From: Paenibacillus sp. MZ04-78.2
Lineage (GTDB): Bacteria > Bacillota > Bacilli > Paenibacillales > NBRC-103111
NCBI RefSeq assembly: GCF_024213375.1
Contig: NZ_JANAVJ010000031.1
Coordinates: forward strand, 1-60,976
DNA length: 60,976 nt
Direction: 5' to 3'
Each line of letters opens with the position of its first letter. The first letter of the stretch is position 1. Below are positions 11,053 through 22,462 of the stretch, piece after piece. The translations under genes and the position numbers were made by a program. The notes beneath the pieces are model-generated. The model made no database searches. It was not told where the DNA came from and was given only the letters and a program-made list of their open reading frames with translations.

Positions 11053-11925
11053 TTATATGGACTTGAGAATCGCTTCAAGGTCTTCCCTGCTGAAACGATA
11101 GGCTTCGTTGCAAAAATGGCACACGATTTCCGCTTTGCCGTCTTCTTCCACAATTTGCTGTAATTCATCCCGCCCCAGACTTATTAAGGTCTGCTCTACG
11201 CGCTCGCGCGAGCATTTGCACTGGAACCGAATATCGTCTCGTCTCTCCAGCACTTCGGCTCCGGGAAGCAGCGTAGCGAGGATGTCCTCCAAACGGTCTC
11301 CGTGGTCAAGCAAGGACGTAATCGGCGGAAGAGCCCCAAGCTCCTTTTCAATCTGCGTAATCTCGTCATCCGTTAACCCCGGCAGCAACTGAATGATGAA
11401 TCCGCCGGCAGTCTTCACGGTATAATCCACGTCGACCAGCACGCCCAAAGCGACAGCCGAAGGCGTCTGTTCGGACTTGGCAAAATAATACGTAAAATCT
11501 TCGCCGAGCTCACCGGAAACGATCGGGATGCTGCCACGGTAAGGCTCCTTGAGTCCGAGGTCTTTAATGACATACAAAAAACCGTCAGTACCGACAGCAC
11601 CGGTCACGTCCAGCTTGCCGACCTGGTTCAAAGGCAAATCGACGGCCGGATTGTCCACATACCCGCGTACTTCTCCGTGAGCATTGGAGTCCGCGACAAT
11701 CTGGCCGATCGGCCCGCCGCCTTTGACTTGAACAGTCAGCTTCTCTTCGCCTTTAAGCATAATACCCATCATCAGCGCAGCCGTTGCCGTACGTCCTAAA
11801 GCAGCGGTCGCGGTAGGCGCAGTCTGATGGCGGCGGCGCAGCTCCTCGACAATTCCGGTAGTGCGGACGGCAAAGGCGCGCACTTTTCCTTCATAGGCCG
11901 TGGCCCTGATTAAATAATCTTGCAT
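11053..11925 (-). CDS. hslO: Redox-regulated chaperone Hsp33
   Basis: Hsp33 is switched on by oxidation and holds unfolding proteins. The 290-residue protein ends in the zinc redox centre: FQCKCSRER (about 236-238) and VCHFCNE (about 269-272), the full CxC-CxxC set. AAGGAG lies 7 nt before the ATG. It follows coaX by 89 bp, as in B. subtilis (coaX-hslO-yacD-cysK). Confidence 0.96.
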   Translation of the reverse strand: MQDYLIRATAYEGKVRAFAVRTTGIVEELRRRHQTAPTATAALGRTATAALMMGIMLKGEEKLTVQVKGGGPIGQIVADSNAHGEVRGYVDNPAVDLPLNQVGKLDVTGAVGTDGFLYVIKDLGLKEPYRGSIPIVSGELGEDFTYYFAKSEQTPSAVALGVLVDVDYTVKTAGGFIIQLLPGLTDDEITQIEKELGALPPITSLLDHGDRLEDILATLLPGAEVLERRDDIRFQCKCSRERVEQTLISLGRDELQQIVEEDGKAEIVCHFCNEAYRFSREDLEAILKSI

Positions 11926-12014
11926 GACAAAGCTCCTTCTGTTCGAATGACGCTACAAGTTAGGGTCCCGGAAGCCGGAATAAGGAGTCCTACTTGCTGC
12001 GAATATGCAGTTCT

Positions 12015-12782
12015 CTAGCTGATGTTGCGTTCATATATAATTTGCAATCCCTGCAGCGTGAGAAGCGGATCGATTAATTCGATCGTGCGCGATTCCCCTG
12101 CAATGAGCTCTGCCAGTCCACCCGTTGCAATAACTTTCGGCTCCACCCGGAACTCCTGTTTAATCCGTTCCACGATTCCGTCCACTTGACCGGCGAAGCC
12201 GTAAATAATTCCGGCCTGCATCGATGCAATCGTATTACGACCAACGACGCTTTTAGGTTTCACCAGCTCAATGCGGGGCAGCTTTGCCGCCCGTTGATAC
12301 AGAGCTTCGGTGGAGATACTGATCCCGGGCGCCACGGCACCGCCGATGAATTGGCTCTTCTCGTCAATATAGTCGAACGTCGTAGCTGTTCCAAAATCGA
12401 CCACGATACAAGGCGAGCCGTACAGCTCGATAGCGGCGACTGCGTTCACGATCCGGTCTGCGCCAACTTCCTTCGGGTTCTCGTAACGGATATTCAGTCC
12501 GGTCTTGATACCAGGTCCTACAATCAATGGCGCTTTCTTTAAATAATTTAAACACAATTGTTCCAGTACAAACATCAGCGGCGGCACGACGGAAGAAAGA
12601 ATAACGCCGTCGACTTGATCCAGGCCGATTCCCGCATGCCGGAACAGGTTGTACATGGTCATTCCGTACTCGTCCGAAGTGGCGGACCGGTTGGTACTCA
12701 GCCGCCAGTGGTGAAGCAACTGCTTCCCTTCATAGATCCCGAGCACGATGTTCGTATTTCCCACGTCCACCACTAAGATCAT
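12015..12782 (-). CDS. coaX: Type III pantothenate kinase
   Basis: CoaX phosphorylates pantothenate in the first committed step of coenzyme A synthesis and, unlike CoaA, is not feedback-inhibited by CoA. The 255 residues form an ASKHA fold with the phosphate motif [12 protein letters not shown] at the N-terminus, [11 protein letters not shown] at about residue 107 and the second phosphate motif [10 protein letters not shown] at about 128. It overlaps nadC by 4 bp (ATGA), linking CoA and NAD synthesis in one operon. Confidence 0.95.
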   Translation of the reverse strand: MILVVDVGNTNIVLGIYEGKQLLHHWRLSTNRSATSDEYGMTMYNLFRHAGIGLDQVDGVILSSVVPPLMFVLEQLCLNYLKKAPLIVGPGIKTGLNIRYENPKEVGADRIVNAVAAIELYGSPCIVVDFGTATTFDYIDEKSQFIGGAVAPGISISTEALYQRAAKLPRIELVKPKSVVGRNTIASMQAGIIYGFAGQVDGIVERIKQEFRVEPKVIATGGLAELIAGESRTIELIDPLLTLQGLQIIYERNIS

Positions 12783-13669
12783 GGCCGGTCCACCTTTTCT
12801 CCTGCGGAACCTTTCTGTTCGTTCAAATCCAAGCTGATATCAAGCGCCTGAACGGAATACGTCAGCCGGCCGACGGAAATGACGTCCACCCCGCTCTGGG
12901 CAATGCTGCGGACACTGTCCAGCGTAACGTTACCCGACGCTTCTACCATGATATGCGGAGCCTGGCTTTTCATGCGCTGTACGGCATGCGACATTTGCTC
13001 CGGCGACATGTTATCGAGCATAACAACGTCAGGACCGGAAGCTAACGCTTCTTCCAGCTGCTCGAAGTTTTCCACTTCGACTTCAATCTTCATCGTATGC
13101 GGAATTTGAGCGCGGGCCGCCGTAATGGCTTGATGGATTCCTCCCGCCCCCTTGATATGGTTGTCCTTGATCATGACGGCATCATATAATCCGAACCGGT
13201 GGTTATGTCCTCCCCCGACTCGAACCGCATACTTCTCCAGCATCCGGTGGCCCGGCGTCGTTTTGCGCGTATCCACAAGACGAACCGGCAGTCCTTCCAG
13301 CCGGTTCACAAACTGGCGCGTACGCGTAGCGATGCCGGACATCCGCTGCAGCAAATTCAGCGCGAGACGTTCCCCGAGCAAAATGCTGCGGGTGCTGCCG
13401 GATACTTCCGCGATCACGGTGCCGTACCGAGCCGCCGCGCCGTCGTTCACCTTCGCTTCGAAACGAAGCTGCGGGTCAACCAATGCGAAGACCGCTTCGG
13501 CCACCGGGAGCCCGGCGATAATACCCTCGTCTTTGACGTGAATAATGCCTTTGGCTTGCGATTCCGCCGGAATCGTCGTCATCGTCGTGACGTCGCCCAT
13601 CCCGATGTCTTCCTCAAGCCAAGCTCGCAAGCTCCGTTCCAAATTCGACCGGTTCAACTCAAACATCAT
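12779..13669 (-). CDS. nadC: Nicotinate-nucleotide pyrophosphorylase (carboxylating)
   Basis: NadC converts quinolinate and PRPP to nicotinate mononucleotide with loss of CO2. The protein shows [12 protein letters not shown] near the start, [15 protein letters not shown] (about 138) and KDNHI with the IEVEVEN segment. The frame is open to 13735, but the paired ATGs at 13669/13666 are preceded by AAGGA at 7 nt and match the family start. They lie inside the last codons of nadB (11-bp overlap), so the two are coupled. Confidence 0.95.
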   Translation of the reverse strand: MMFELNRSNLERSLRAWLEEDIGMGDVTTMTTIPAESQAKGIIHVKDEGIIAGLPVAEAVFALVDPQLRFEAKVNDGAAARYGTVIAEVSGSTRSILLGERLALNLLQRMSGIATRTRQFVNRLEGLPVRLVDTRKTTPGHRMLEKYAVRVGGGHNHRFGLYDAVMIKDNHIKGAGGIHQAITAARAQIPHTMKIEVEVENFEQLEEALASGPDVVMLDNMSPEQMSHAVQRMKSQAPHIMVEASGNVTLDSVRSIAQSGVDVISVGRLTYSVQALDISLDLNEQKGSAGEKVDRP

Positions 13670-15272
13670 CAATCCGTCCTTCCGTAATGCCGTTTGCACG
13701 ATTAAACACGGTATGCTTGTGCCAGACCGCGTCATCTTTGTCCGGGAAGTCCTCCCGGTAGTGTCCCCCGCGGCTTTCCTGCCTAATCAAAGCGGCCTGC
13801 GTCGTCAGAAGCGCGCAGATGAGCAGATTGGCAAATTCATATTCTTCCCGCTTGGCCAAACAACTATCGAAGATCGATACGTGCCGCTTCAGCTCGTTGT
13901 ACCCTTTTTCCAGTCCTTGAGCGTGCCGTTTGAGTCCTGCGTATATGAGCATTACCTTTTGCAGCTTCAGCTTCTTTTCGACAACGGGCTGAATGGCGTT
14001 ATCCTTGGACCGTCGCTCCTCCCGGATATGGGGAAGCTCTGCGATCGGCGACAAGCGGTCGATCCGCTCGACAATCCGCCGCCCGAACACAATCGCTTCG
14101 GAAAGCGAGTTGCTGGCCAGCCGATTGGCCCCATGTACCCCCGTAGAGGATACTTCCCCGCACGCAAACAGACGCTTGACAGCTGTTTCTCCGTGCAGGT
14201 CGGTCTCTACACCGCCCATCATGTAATGAGCCGCCGGAGCTACCGGAATCCAATCGGACGACAAATCGAGTCCGTAGGACAGGCAGTATTCGTAAATCGT
14301 CGGAAACCGGTGCTTCACTGTTTCTTCCGATTCGTGCGTAAAATCAATGTAGACGAAGGTCGACTTGGTGTTCTCCATTTCGCTGACGATCGCCCGGGCA
14401 ACAATATCCCGCGGAGCAAGTTCCAGCTGCGGATGATACCGTTCCATGAACCGCTCACCGTTAATATTGCGCAGTACGGCCCCTTCCCCGCGTACCGCTT
14501 CAGAGATAAGAAACCTCGGGGCTCCCGGATAGCACAAAGCCGTCGGATGGAACTGAATAAACTCCACGTCCCGAATATTCGCTCCTGCCCGGTAAGCAAT
14601 CGCAATGCCGTCCCCGGTGGCGATATCGGGATTGGTCGTATAACGGAACAATTGCCCCGCTCCGCCGGTACATAGGATGGTCGCCTTCGCGTGAACGATC
14701 ACCCGGCTGCCGTCCGGCCTTTGAACCAGCGCGCCGTAGCATTCGCCGTTATCCGTAATTAAATCGATTACAAAATGGTCATCCCAAATGTCGATATTCG
14801 GGTCCTGCTTCGTTTTCTCGGACAACGCACGCACGATTTCCGCGCCGGTAGCGTCCCCTTGCGCATGAAGAATACGCCTCTGGCTGTGTGCCCCTTCTTT
14901 CGTCAACGCATAGCGTCCGTCTTCCATATCGAATTCGGTCCCCATCCGGATCAAATCCGTAACCCCGACGGGCCCTTCGTGCGCCAGAACATCCACGGCC
15001 ACAGAAGAGCAAAGTCCGGCTCCCGCGATCAGCGTATCCTGCCGATGATAGGCCGGCGAGTCTTCGTCCGAAATGACAGCCGCAATTCCGCCTTGGGCGT
15101 ACCGGGTATTGCTGTCAAGCAGCGACTTTTTGGTAACCATCAGCACTTTGTGGTTCTCTGCGGAACGCAGTGCCGTGAAAAGACCTGCGATTCCTGCGCC
15201 GATCACAATGACATCGGTATGTACCTGCGGCAGCAGCCGCACATCGAAATTAACCAAATAACGAGGTATCAT
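13659..15272 (-). CDS. nadB: L-aspartate oxidase
   Basis: NadB oxidises aspartate to iminoaspartate for quinolinate synthesis. The 537-residue flavoprotein has the FAD dinucleotide fold VIVIGAGIAGLFTAL (about 21-35), the active-site region TRYAQGGIAAV, the motif EFIQFHPTAL and GEVSSTGVHGANRLASNSL. It belongs to the succinate dehydrogenase flavoprotein superfamily. Its place between nadA and nadC excludes SdhA. The ribosome-binding site is weak (GTGAG). Confidence 0.96.
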   Translation of the reverse strand: MIPRYLVNFDVRLLPQVHTDVIVIGAGIAGLFTALRSAENHKVLMVTKKSLLDSNTRYAQGGIAAVISDEDSPAYHRQDTLIAGAGLCSSVAVDVLAHEGPVGVTDLIRMGTEFDMEDGRYALTKEGAHSQRRILHAQGDATGAEIVRALSEKTKQDPNIDIWDDHFVIDLITDNGECYGALVQRPDGSRVIVHAKATILCTGGAGQLFRYTTNPDIATGDGIAIAYRAGANIRDVEFIQFHPTALCYPGAPRFLISEAVRGEGAVLRNINGERFMERYHPQLELAPRDIVARAIVSEMENTKSTFVYIDFTHESEETVKHRFPTIYEYCLSYGLDLSSDWIPVAPAAHYMMGGVETDLHGETAVKRLFACGEVSSTGVHGANRLASNSLSEAIVFGRRIVERIDRLSPIAELPHIREERRSKDNAIQPVVEKKLKLQKVMLIYAGLKRHAQGLEKGYNELKRHVSIFDSCLAKREEYEFANLLICALLTTQAALIRQESRGGHYREDFPDKDDAVWHKHTVFNRANGITEGRIDDV

Positions 15273-15307
15273 CAGCTCTCACCCGTTCAACAAGGAAGTA
15301 GCGCATG

Positions 15308-16246
15308 CTACTTGACCTGCAGCATGCGCTCCAAAGATGCTCTGGCTTTGTCGGCCACTTGCGGTGGTACATAAATTTGGGGTTGGTTCGTCTCCAGACA
15401 TTTGACCACTTTTTTCAGGTTGTTTACCTTCATATTAGGACAGACCAAATATTTGGTGGCAAAATGGAACGTTTTGTTCGGGCTGTCAAGCCGGAGCTGA
15501 TACCCCGTACCGTCTTCCGTACCGACAATAAACTCCTGGCAATCGGATTCCCTGCAATATTTGATGATGGCCGTTGTACTGCCGACAAAATCGCCGAGTT
15601 TGACGACCTCCGGGCGGCATTCGGGATGAACGACGAATTGGGCATTCGGATATTGAGCTTTCATCTCTTCAACATCTTTGACAGTCAGCATGTCGTGAGT
15701 GTTGCAGTACCCTTCCCAAATAATCATTTTCTTATCGGTAAATTTGGAAACGTAATCACCGAGGTTTTTATCCGGGACCCAGATGATTTCATCGGAGTCG
15801 ACCGAATTGATGACTTTGATCGCATTGGCCGACGTACAGCAAATGTCGGTTTCGGATTTGACTTCCGCCGACGTATTAATGTAAGCCACGACTTTAGCGT
15901 TTGGATGCTTTTGCTTTAACGCCCGCAGACCGTCGACATTGACCATGTCGGCCATCGGACAGCCGGCCCGCTCGTCCGGGATGAGCACCGTTTTGTTCGG
16001 GGCCAATATTTTTGCGCTTTCGCCCATAAAATGCACGCCGCAGAATACAATCACATCGGCGTCAGTGGAAGCGGCTTTTTGAGCCAACAGGAACGAATCC
16101 CCGCGGAAATCGGCTACCTCTTGAATCTCGTCACGTTGATAATAATGAGCAAGTATAATGGCATTCCGTTCTTTCTTCAGCTGGACGATCCGCTCTTTCA
16201 GCTCTTTTTGCTGCTCCGCTTTACGCTCCAACGCTAATGCTTCCAT
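15308..16246 (-). CDS. nadA: Quinolinate synthase A
   Basis: NadA condenses iminoaspartate with dihydroxyacetone phosphate to quinolinate on a [4Fe-4S] cluster. Conserved elements seen include HYYQRDEIQ, FCGVHFMGE, CTSAN, HPECRPEV and a C-terminal TKYLVCPNM. Three cysteines in these regions can ligate the cluster. The start at 16246 has AAAGGATGG before it; the upstream in-frame codons lack one. It is the first gene of nadA-nadB-nadC-coaX. No nifS-like cysteine desulfurase accompanies it here. Confidence 0.95.
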   Translation of the reverse strand: MEALALERKAEQQKELKERIVQLKKERNAIILAHYYQRDEIQEVADFRGDSFLLAQKAASTDADVIVFCGVHFMGESAKILAPNKTVLIPDERAGCPMADMVNVDGLRALKQKHPNAKVVAYINTSAEVKSETDICCTSANAIKVINSVDSDEIIWVPDKNLGDYVSKFTDKKMIIWEGYCNTHDMLTVKDVEEMKAQYPNAQFVVHPECRPEVVKLGDFVGSTTAIIKYCRESDCQEFIVGTEDGTGYQLRLDSPNKTFHFATKYLVCPNMKVNNLKKVVKCLETNQPQIYVPPQVADKARASLERMLQVK

Positions 16247-16331
16247 GACGCACCATCCTTTTTTTCGTATGACCACCCTGATGTTTCTGACTCATTTCTC
16301 TGTGCTGCAATCGCTGGTGAAAATGTTCACA

Positions 16332-16353
16332 AAGTGTTTGAAGATTTACACTT
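16332..16353 (-). promoter_or_regulatory. Inverted repeat at the nad operon start site
   Basis: AAGTGT (16332-16337) and ACACTT (16348-16353) are perfect 6-bp arms separated by 10 bp, adjoining the -10 and covering the expected start site. The likely regulator would be a NAD/niacin repressor such as NiaR, but the site was not matched to a known consensus. Confidence 0.45.
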
Positions 16354-16382
16354 AATTTACACAACAGACCGGGCGGTGTCAA
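16354..16382 (-). promoter_or_regulatory. sigma-A promoter of the nad operon
   Basis: TTGACA (16377-16382), 17 bp, TAAATT (16354-16359) on the minus strand. Leader is about 100 nt. Confidence 0.75.
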
Positions 16383-16501
16383 TGCTGAAATAGGTACAAA
16401 AAAGGCCGGAATATACCGGTTTCGTATTATGGACCGATCCGCTCCCCTTTCCTAAGGCTAGTTTCTCAATCAGCGTCCTTTTTTAACCTGTACAGATACG
16501 G

Positions 16502-16531
16502 AAAAACCGGTGCCATGTGGCACCGGTTTTA
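16502..16531 (-). terminator. ftsH terminator
   Basis: Perfect 13-bp stem (AAAACCGGTGCCA/TGGCACCGGTTTT) with a 2-base centre, followed by TTTTTCC on the minus strand. A shorter CCGG hairpin with TTTTTTG (about 16400-16425) may be a back-up. Confidence 0.9.
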
Positions 16532-16540
16532 TTTGCAAAA

Positions 16541-18508
<1,968 letters not shown>

Positions 18509-18578
18509 CCCCTACCTCCTCTCAACAACGGCAACTTTGTATATTGTACCACAGCAAGTCTTGGCATCTCAAGAAATG

Positions 18579-19118
18579 CTATTGGGAGTAAACTTCGGGC
18601 TTCAGTACGCCGACATACGGCAGGTTCCGGTATTTCTCCGCATAGTCCAAACCGTATCCCACCACGAACTCGTCCGGGATCACGAAGCCTTTATAGTCTG
18701 CGTCCAACTCGGCCGATCTACGCGCCGGTTTGTCGAACAATGCGGCGACTGTAATGGAAAGGGCGTTGCGGCGTTCAAGCACGTCGATCAAATAGCTTAG
18801 CGTCAAGCCGCTGTCGATAATATCCTCGACGATCACAATGTGGCGTCCCTCCACGGAAATATCGAGGTCCTTAATAATTTTGACCACACCCGACGATTTC
18901 GTCGATGCGCCATAGCTGGACACGGCCATGAAATCGAGCTCAAGCGGAATCGTGATCTGCTTGACCAAATCGGCCATAAAGATGAATGCGCCCTTCAGCA
19001 CGCAGATGACCAACGGGTTGCGTCCTTCGAAATCTCGGCTGATCTGCTCGCCCATTTCTTTGATTTTGTCTTGAATTTGCTGCTCGCTGTACAGTACTTC
19101 TTGAATGTCGTTTTGCAA
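18579..19118 (-). CDS. hpt: Hypoxanthine-guanine phosphoribosyltransferase
   Basis: Hpt salvages hypoxanthine and guanine to IMP and GMP using PRPP. The PRPP loop [12 protein letters not shown] is at about residues 94-105, with the purine-contact region [11 protein letters not shown] at the end. A GTG at 19133 would put the start inside the Shine-Dalgarno GTGGGAGG. The TTG at 19118, 7 nt after GGGAGG, is the better start and gives 179 residues. It follows tilS by 15 bp; B. subtilis keeps the same tilS-hprT-ftsH order. Confidence 0.94.
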   Translation of the reverse strand: MQNDIQEVLYSEQQIQDKIKEMGEQISRDFEGRNPLVICVLKGAFIFMADLVKQITIPLELDFMAVSSYGASTKSSGVVKIIKDLDISVEGRHIVIVEDIIDSGLTLSYLIDVLERRNALSITVAALFDKPARRSAELDADYKGFVIPDEFVVGYGLDYAEKYRNLPYVGVLKPEVYSQ

Positions 19119-19133
19119 GAGAGGTCCTCCCAC

Positions 19134-20564
19134 TTAATAAAAATCTTTGCCATGTTCCACTTCAATATGTAGCATTCGCTTCGTCCGACCGGTAATCACA
19201 GCGGCCGAAGACCGCCGAACGCCCGGTACCCAAAGCACGCTGCCGCCGGCGTCCGCAATAATCGGAATCGTCTCGCGCAAAGTAGGAGGTACTTTCGCAT
19301 CGATGAACATATCTTTTACCTTTTTCGTCCCGTTTAGTCCGAGCGGCTTCATCCGGTCTCCCGGAAGGCGGCTTCGGACCGTGAGAGGCATGGCAAGTTC
19401 CTCCGCATCGAAACAGGCGGTCCAGGCATCGGTACATTCAGGGTGCACCTCTTCGCTGTCCAAGGAGCGGAGCGTAAGGCGGACTCCCGTCTCAGGAATC
19501 GCAAGCTCCGTCTGGCCTTCGCGCAGCATGTACGCGTAAGGGAGAGGTCGTAACACCATAGTATGAACCGCGATACGATCATATTCCCTGCTGAGCGCGA
19601 TGTTCTGCCCGATTTCCAATCGAAAATTGGACGGTCGTTCGCGGAGAACAGCCGTCCGAAATTGTTCGACTTTCGGGAAATCCATGGAGTCCGGGTCAGA
19701 AGCAAGATAATTTAATATTAGTTTAATCAACCGCCTTTGTAAAGCAACATGTACCCCCGTAAACCATTTTGCGGAAAAGCTGTAACCGTCGTTTTTTCGG
19801 GTTACGTGCCGCTCGCAGATCCGTCGGACTTCCTGGTCCATAAAATCGTCTTCTCCGGCCATCGTCTCCGCCAGCCGATTCAACGCCGCAGGCAGCTGTT
19901 CGTTGTAGCGGGACAGAAAGGGAAGCACGTCCATTCGAACCTGATTGCGAGCGTACTTTCTCTCCAAGTTGCTGCTATCCGTACAATACGGCAGTCCTTC
20001 CGCTTCGCAGTACCGGATAATATCCGCTTTGTATATACGCAGCAAGGGGCGTATGAGTTCCAAATTATTTTCTGCCACTCTGCGCACCGGAATACCTGAC
20101 AATCCCGAAGGCCCCGTTCCGCGCAGCAGCCGCATCAGCATTGTCTCCGCCTGATCGTCCGCATGGTGGGCGAGCGCGATTCGACGGGAATCCGTTCGCC
20201 TCGCTACGTCGAACAAAAACTTGTACCGCTTGTCCCGGGCGGCGGCTTGGGGATTCTGACCCGTTTCTTCTATAATACGGGGCATATCGATGAAGCCCAT
20301 TTCTACAGGGAGGCCCCATCGCTCGGCGAGCGATTTCACCAGCTCCGCCTCCCGGTCCGCTTCGGCGCCCCGGAAGCCGTGATTCACGTGTGCGACGGTG
20401 AGCCGAAGACGATAACGGCCGGATAACGCAAAAAGGAGGTGCAGCAGCCCAACGGAATCGGGTCCGCCCGATACCGCCACGACTACGCCGTCCCCCGGTT
20501 CGATCAATGCTTCGTGTTGTATGAACCGCTCCACTTGCGCGGATAATGTTCCTGCCGTCTCCAT
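19134..20564 (-). CDS. tilS: tRNA(Ile)-lysidine synthetase
   Basis: TilS converts C34 of tRNA-Ile(CAU) to lysidine, so that it reads AUA instead of AUG. The 476-residue protein has an N-terminal PP-loop ATPase domain with SGGPDS (32-37), then HVNHGFRG and HADDQAETMLMRLLRG. The C-terminal domain ends with the RRSSAAVI segment. Length fits the long Bacillus-type TilS. The start codon follows AGAGG. Confidence 0.95.
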   Translation of the reverse strand: METAGTLSAQVERFIQHEALIEPGDGVVVAVSGGPDSVGLLHLLFALSGRYRLRLTVAHVNHGFRGAEADREAELVKSLAERWGLPVEMGFIDMPRIIEETGQNPQAAARDKRYKFLFDVARRTDSRRIALAHHADDQAETMLMRLLRGTGPSGLSGIPVRRVAENNLELIRPLLRIYKADIIRYCEAEGLPYCTDSSNLERKYARNQVRMDVLPFLSRYNEQLPAALNRLAETMAGEDDFMDQEVRRICERHVTRKNDGYSFSAKWFTGVHVALQRRLIKLILNYLASDPDSMDFPKVEQFRTAVLRERPSNFRLEIGQNIALSREYDRIAVHTMVLRPLPYAYMLREGQTELAIPETGVRLTLRSLDSEEVHPECTDAWTACFDAEELAMPLTVRSRLPGDRMKPLGLNGTKKVKDMFIDAKVPPTLRETIPIIADAGGSVLWVPGVRRSSAAVITGRTKRMLHIEVEHGKDFY

Positions 20565-20652
20565 GAATGAACAACCTCTCGTCTGACGTGCCTTCTCGTT
20601 TCGTTTGACTATTACCCGATCCGGCCCGTCTTGAATTGCCTTTATCTACATT

Positions 20653-21576
20653 TTATTGGAATACGAAATAAATAGCCGCGCCGAACAACACCAGGGAAGC
20701 GGCGAAACATAGCTTAATCCAGCCCCCTTTGACCGGCTTCTTACGCACCGGACGGTAAGCCGAGCCGCGCGCGCGCCAGTCGGCCAGCGCTTGCTTGGAG
20801 CTCGTGTAGCGGCCCATCAGCGCTTTGCGCAGCACAGGAGCCGACGGCGCGAGCAGCGCATTATCCTTCAGCATATCGAGCAGCCACTCGACGCTCCGAT
20901 TTTGCGGCAGCAGCGAATTCACGGAATGAAACCGGCGTTCCCGGTCCGTCACGCTGAGCACCAGCACGGCGAAGGAGAACAAATCGTACGCATCGTCCGC
21001 CATCCTCGTGCCGGCATTCCAGAAGCCGCGGTCGTACACCTCGGTAAACTGCTTCACCGCGCGCCCTTTGGCCGTTACACCGCCGAAATCGATCAAGGCC
21101 ACATCGCCGTAGCCCGATATGATCATATTCTCGGCTTTCAGGTCGCCGAAGACGAAGCCGCTCGCATGCAGCTCGGACAGCTTCCGCAGCAGGTTCAGGC
21201 CGATCAGATGAATCCAATCGCTGCCGTACTGCTTCATGTATTCCGTCAAGGACTTTCCCTTGATATACTTTGTGACGCAAAAAGGATAATCCGTACCCTC
21301 CCATGAAAAATCGTCGACATCAATCAGCGTCTGTTGAAACGATGTGGACGACTGGGACAACGCTTTCAGCACATTGACCTCGGACTGATGATCCACGGCG
21401 TCAAAACCGACCTTAAGCGCGTAATACCGCTTCCCTTGGGAGACCAGATATACTTTGCCGTTGGCTCCTTCGCCAAGCAGCCGCTCCACACGGTATGCGT
21501 TATGATTCCATTTGCCGTTTACGAGGGTTCCCGCCGGAAAAGCGGGCCTAAACGACGTAGTCACCGAATATCCCAT
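20653..21576 (-). CDS. Membrane-anchored Hanks-type serine/threonine kinase (YabT/PrkD-like)
   Basis: This 307-residue protein has a compact kinase domain: glycine loop GEGANGKVYLV (35-45), ATP lysine K55 in YALKVG, catalytic aspartate D145 in FGDLKAEN and DFG at 163-165. The catalytic loop lacks the usual His-Arg before Asp. A single membrane helix ends the protein (about 288-306), so the kinase faces the cytoplasm. B. subtilis YabT, which is similarly placed, is DNA-activated and acts during sporulation. The gene overlaps the VWA gene by 29 bp, and GCGAGG abuts its ATG, so expression is probably coupled. Confidence 0.88.
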   Translation of the reverse strand: MGYSVTTSFRPAFPAGTLVNGKWNHNAYRVERLLGEGANGKVYLVSQGKRYYALKVGFDAVDHQSEVNVLKALSQSSTSFQQTLIDVDDFSWEGTDYPFCVTKYIKGKSLTEYMKQYGSDWIHLIGLNLLRKLSELHASGFVFGDLKAENMIISGYGDVALIDFGGVTAKGRAVKQFTEVYDRGFWNAGTRMADDAYDLFSFAVLVLSVTDRERRFHSVNSLLPQNRSVEWLLDMLKDNALLAPSAPVLRKALMGRYTSSKQALADWRARGSAYRPVRKKPVKGGWIKLCFAASLVLFGAAIYFVFQ

Positions 21577-22327
21577 CCTCGCTTGATCTCATACGGCTAT
21601 CGGCCGTCCGCCGATCCCCCGCTGCATTATGCTTGCTTCTACATGTATCATCGGCCGGGCCGTTCATAAATTCAACGACTTTGAGCAGCGCCGGTCCTGT
21701 CGGCGTCGTACCCTTCATGTTTAATTTATAAAACAACCGTTTCAAATTTGCAAGGTCACGGGTCCAATCGAAGTCCATCTCGACCTCCTGATCACCCGAT
21801 ACGTTGCCCGGAAAATGAAAGACAGACAGCAGACTCTCGCCCATTCGCGATTGCAGACTGAGCTGAAGATCGTAGATCGCTTCCTTGACGGCGGGCAGCT
21901 TCGGCTTCATGCTGGCGCTGGCATCGATCAGCAGAGCGACCTTTAAATCCGCCGTTTCCGTCAAATCGTCAATAACCCGCACCACTTCGGACCGCTGCTC
22001 CGGCGGTAGAGCCTCCAGCTTCGTCGTCTGGCCCAGAATGCTCCGCAGCTCTTGTCCAACCACCTGCTGGATCGTCTGAACAACCGTTTTGCGCGTTATC
22101 ATCTGCATCGTTTGCGAGAGCTGCGACGGCTGCGCGGTCCGGCTCATGCCGCCGCCCGCAGCGGCAATCTCGTCGATCTCGGAAGCGCCCAGCTCGCCGA
22201 TCTCCCCGGCGTCCAGCACCCCGATGACGTGAACGATAATCCCTTTCGCTTTCGCTTCCGCCGCCGCGACGACCGGGCTGATTCCGACATTGGAGCAGCC
22301 GTCGGTCATAAGTATGATCTGCTTCAT
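21548..22327 (-). CDS. VWA-domain protein (YabS-like)
   Basis: The 259-residue protein has two Rossmann-like parts: an N-terminal one starting QIILMTDGCSNVGISP, and a second with the metal-ion site DASASM (135-140) and TPTGPALL near 210. VWA domains bind partner proteins through a divalent metal. It is paired with the protein kinase downstream, the same pair as yabS-yabT in B. subtilis. GGGAGG lies 8 nt before the ATG. The last 40 residues are polar and unlike a VWA fold. They run into the kinase start region and may be a degenerate extension. Confidence 0.85.
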   Translation of the reverse strand: MKQIILMTDGCSNVGISPVVAAAEAKAKGIIVHVIGVLDAGEIGELGASEIDEIAAAGGGMSRTAQPSQLSQTMQMITRKTVVQTIQQVVGQELRSILGQTTKLEALPPEQRSEVVRVIDDLTETADLKVALLIDASASMKPKLPAVKEAIYDLQLSLQSRMGESLLSVFHFPGNVSGDQEVEMDFDWTRDLANLKRLFYKLNMKGTTPTGPALLKVVEFMNGPADDTCRSKHNAAGDRRTADSRMRSSEDGIFGDYVV

Positions 22328-22422
22328 CTGTTCATCCTCCCATCTATCTATTACCCAGTTTTTCCAGTTGGGAGAATTCTAAACTTGCCCTCCAGTGTTA
22401 CATTTTGAACAATGCAAAAAAC

Positions 22423-22462
22423 AAAAAATCCGACCCCGCTTAACAATAAGCAGATCGGATTC
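22423..22462 (-). terminator. Terminator at the end of the radC remnant
   Basis: Arms AATCCGATCTGCTTA and TAAGCGGGGTCGGATT (minus strand) form a hairpin followed by TTTTTTG. Its upstream arm includes the remnant's stop codon. It would separate spoIIE transcription from the VWA gene. Confidence 0.8.
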
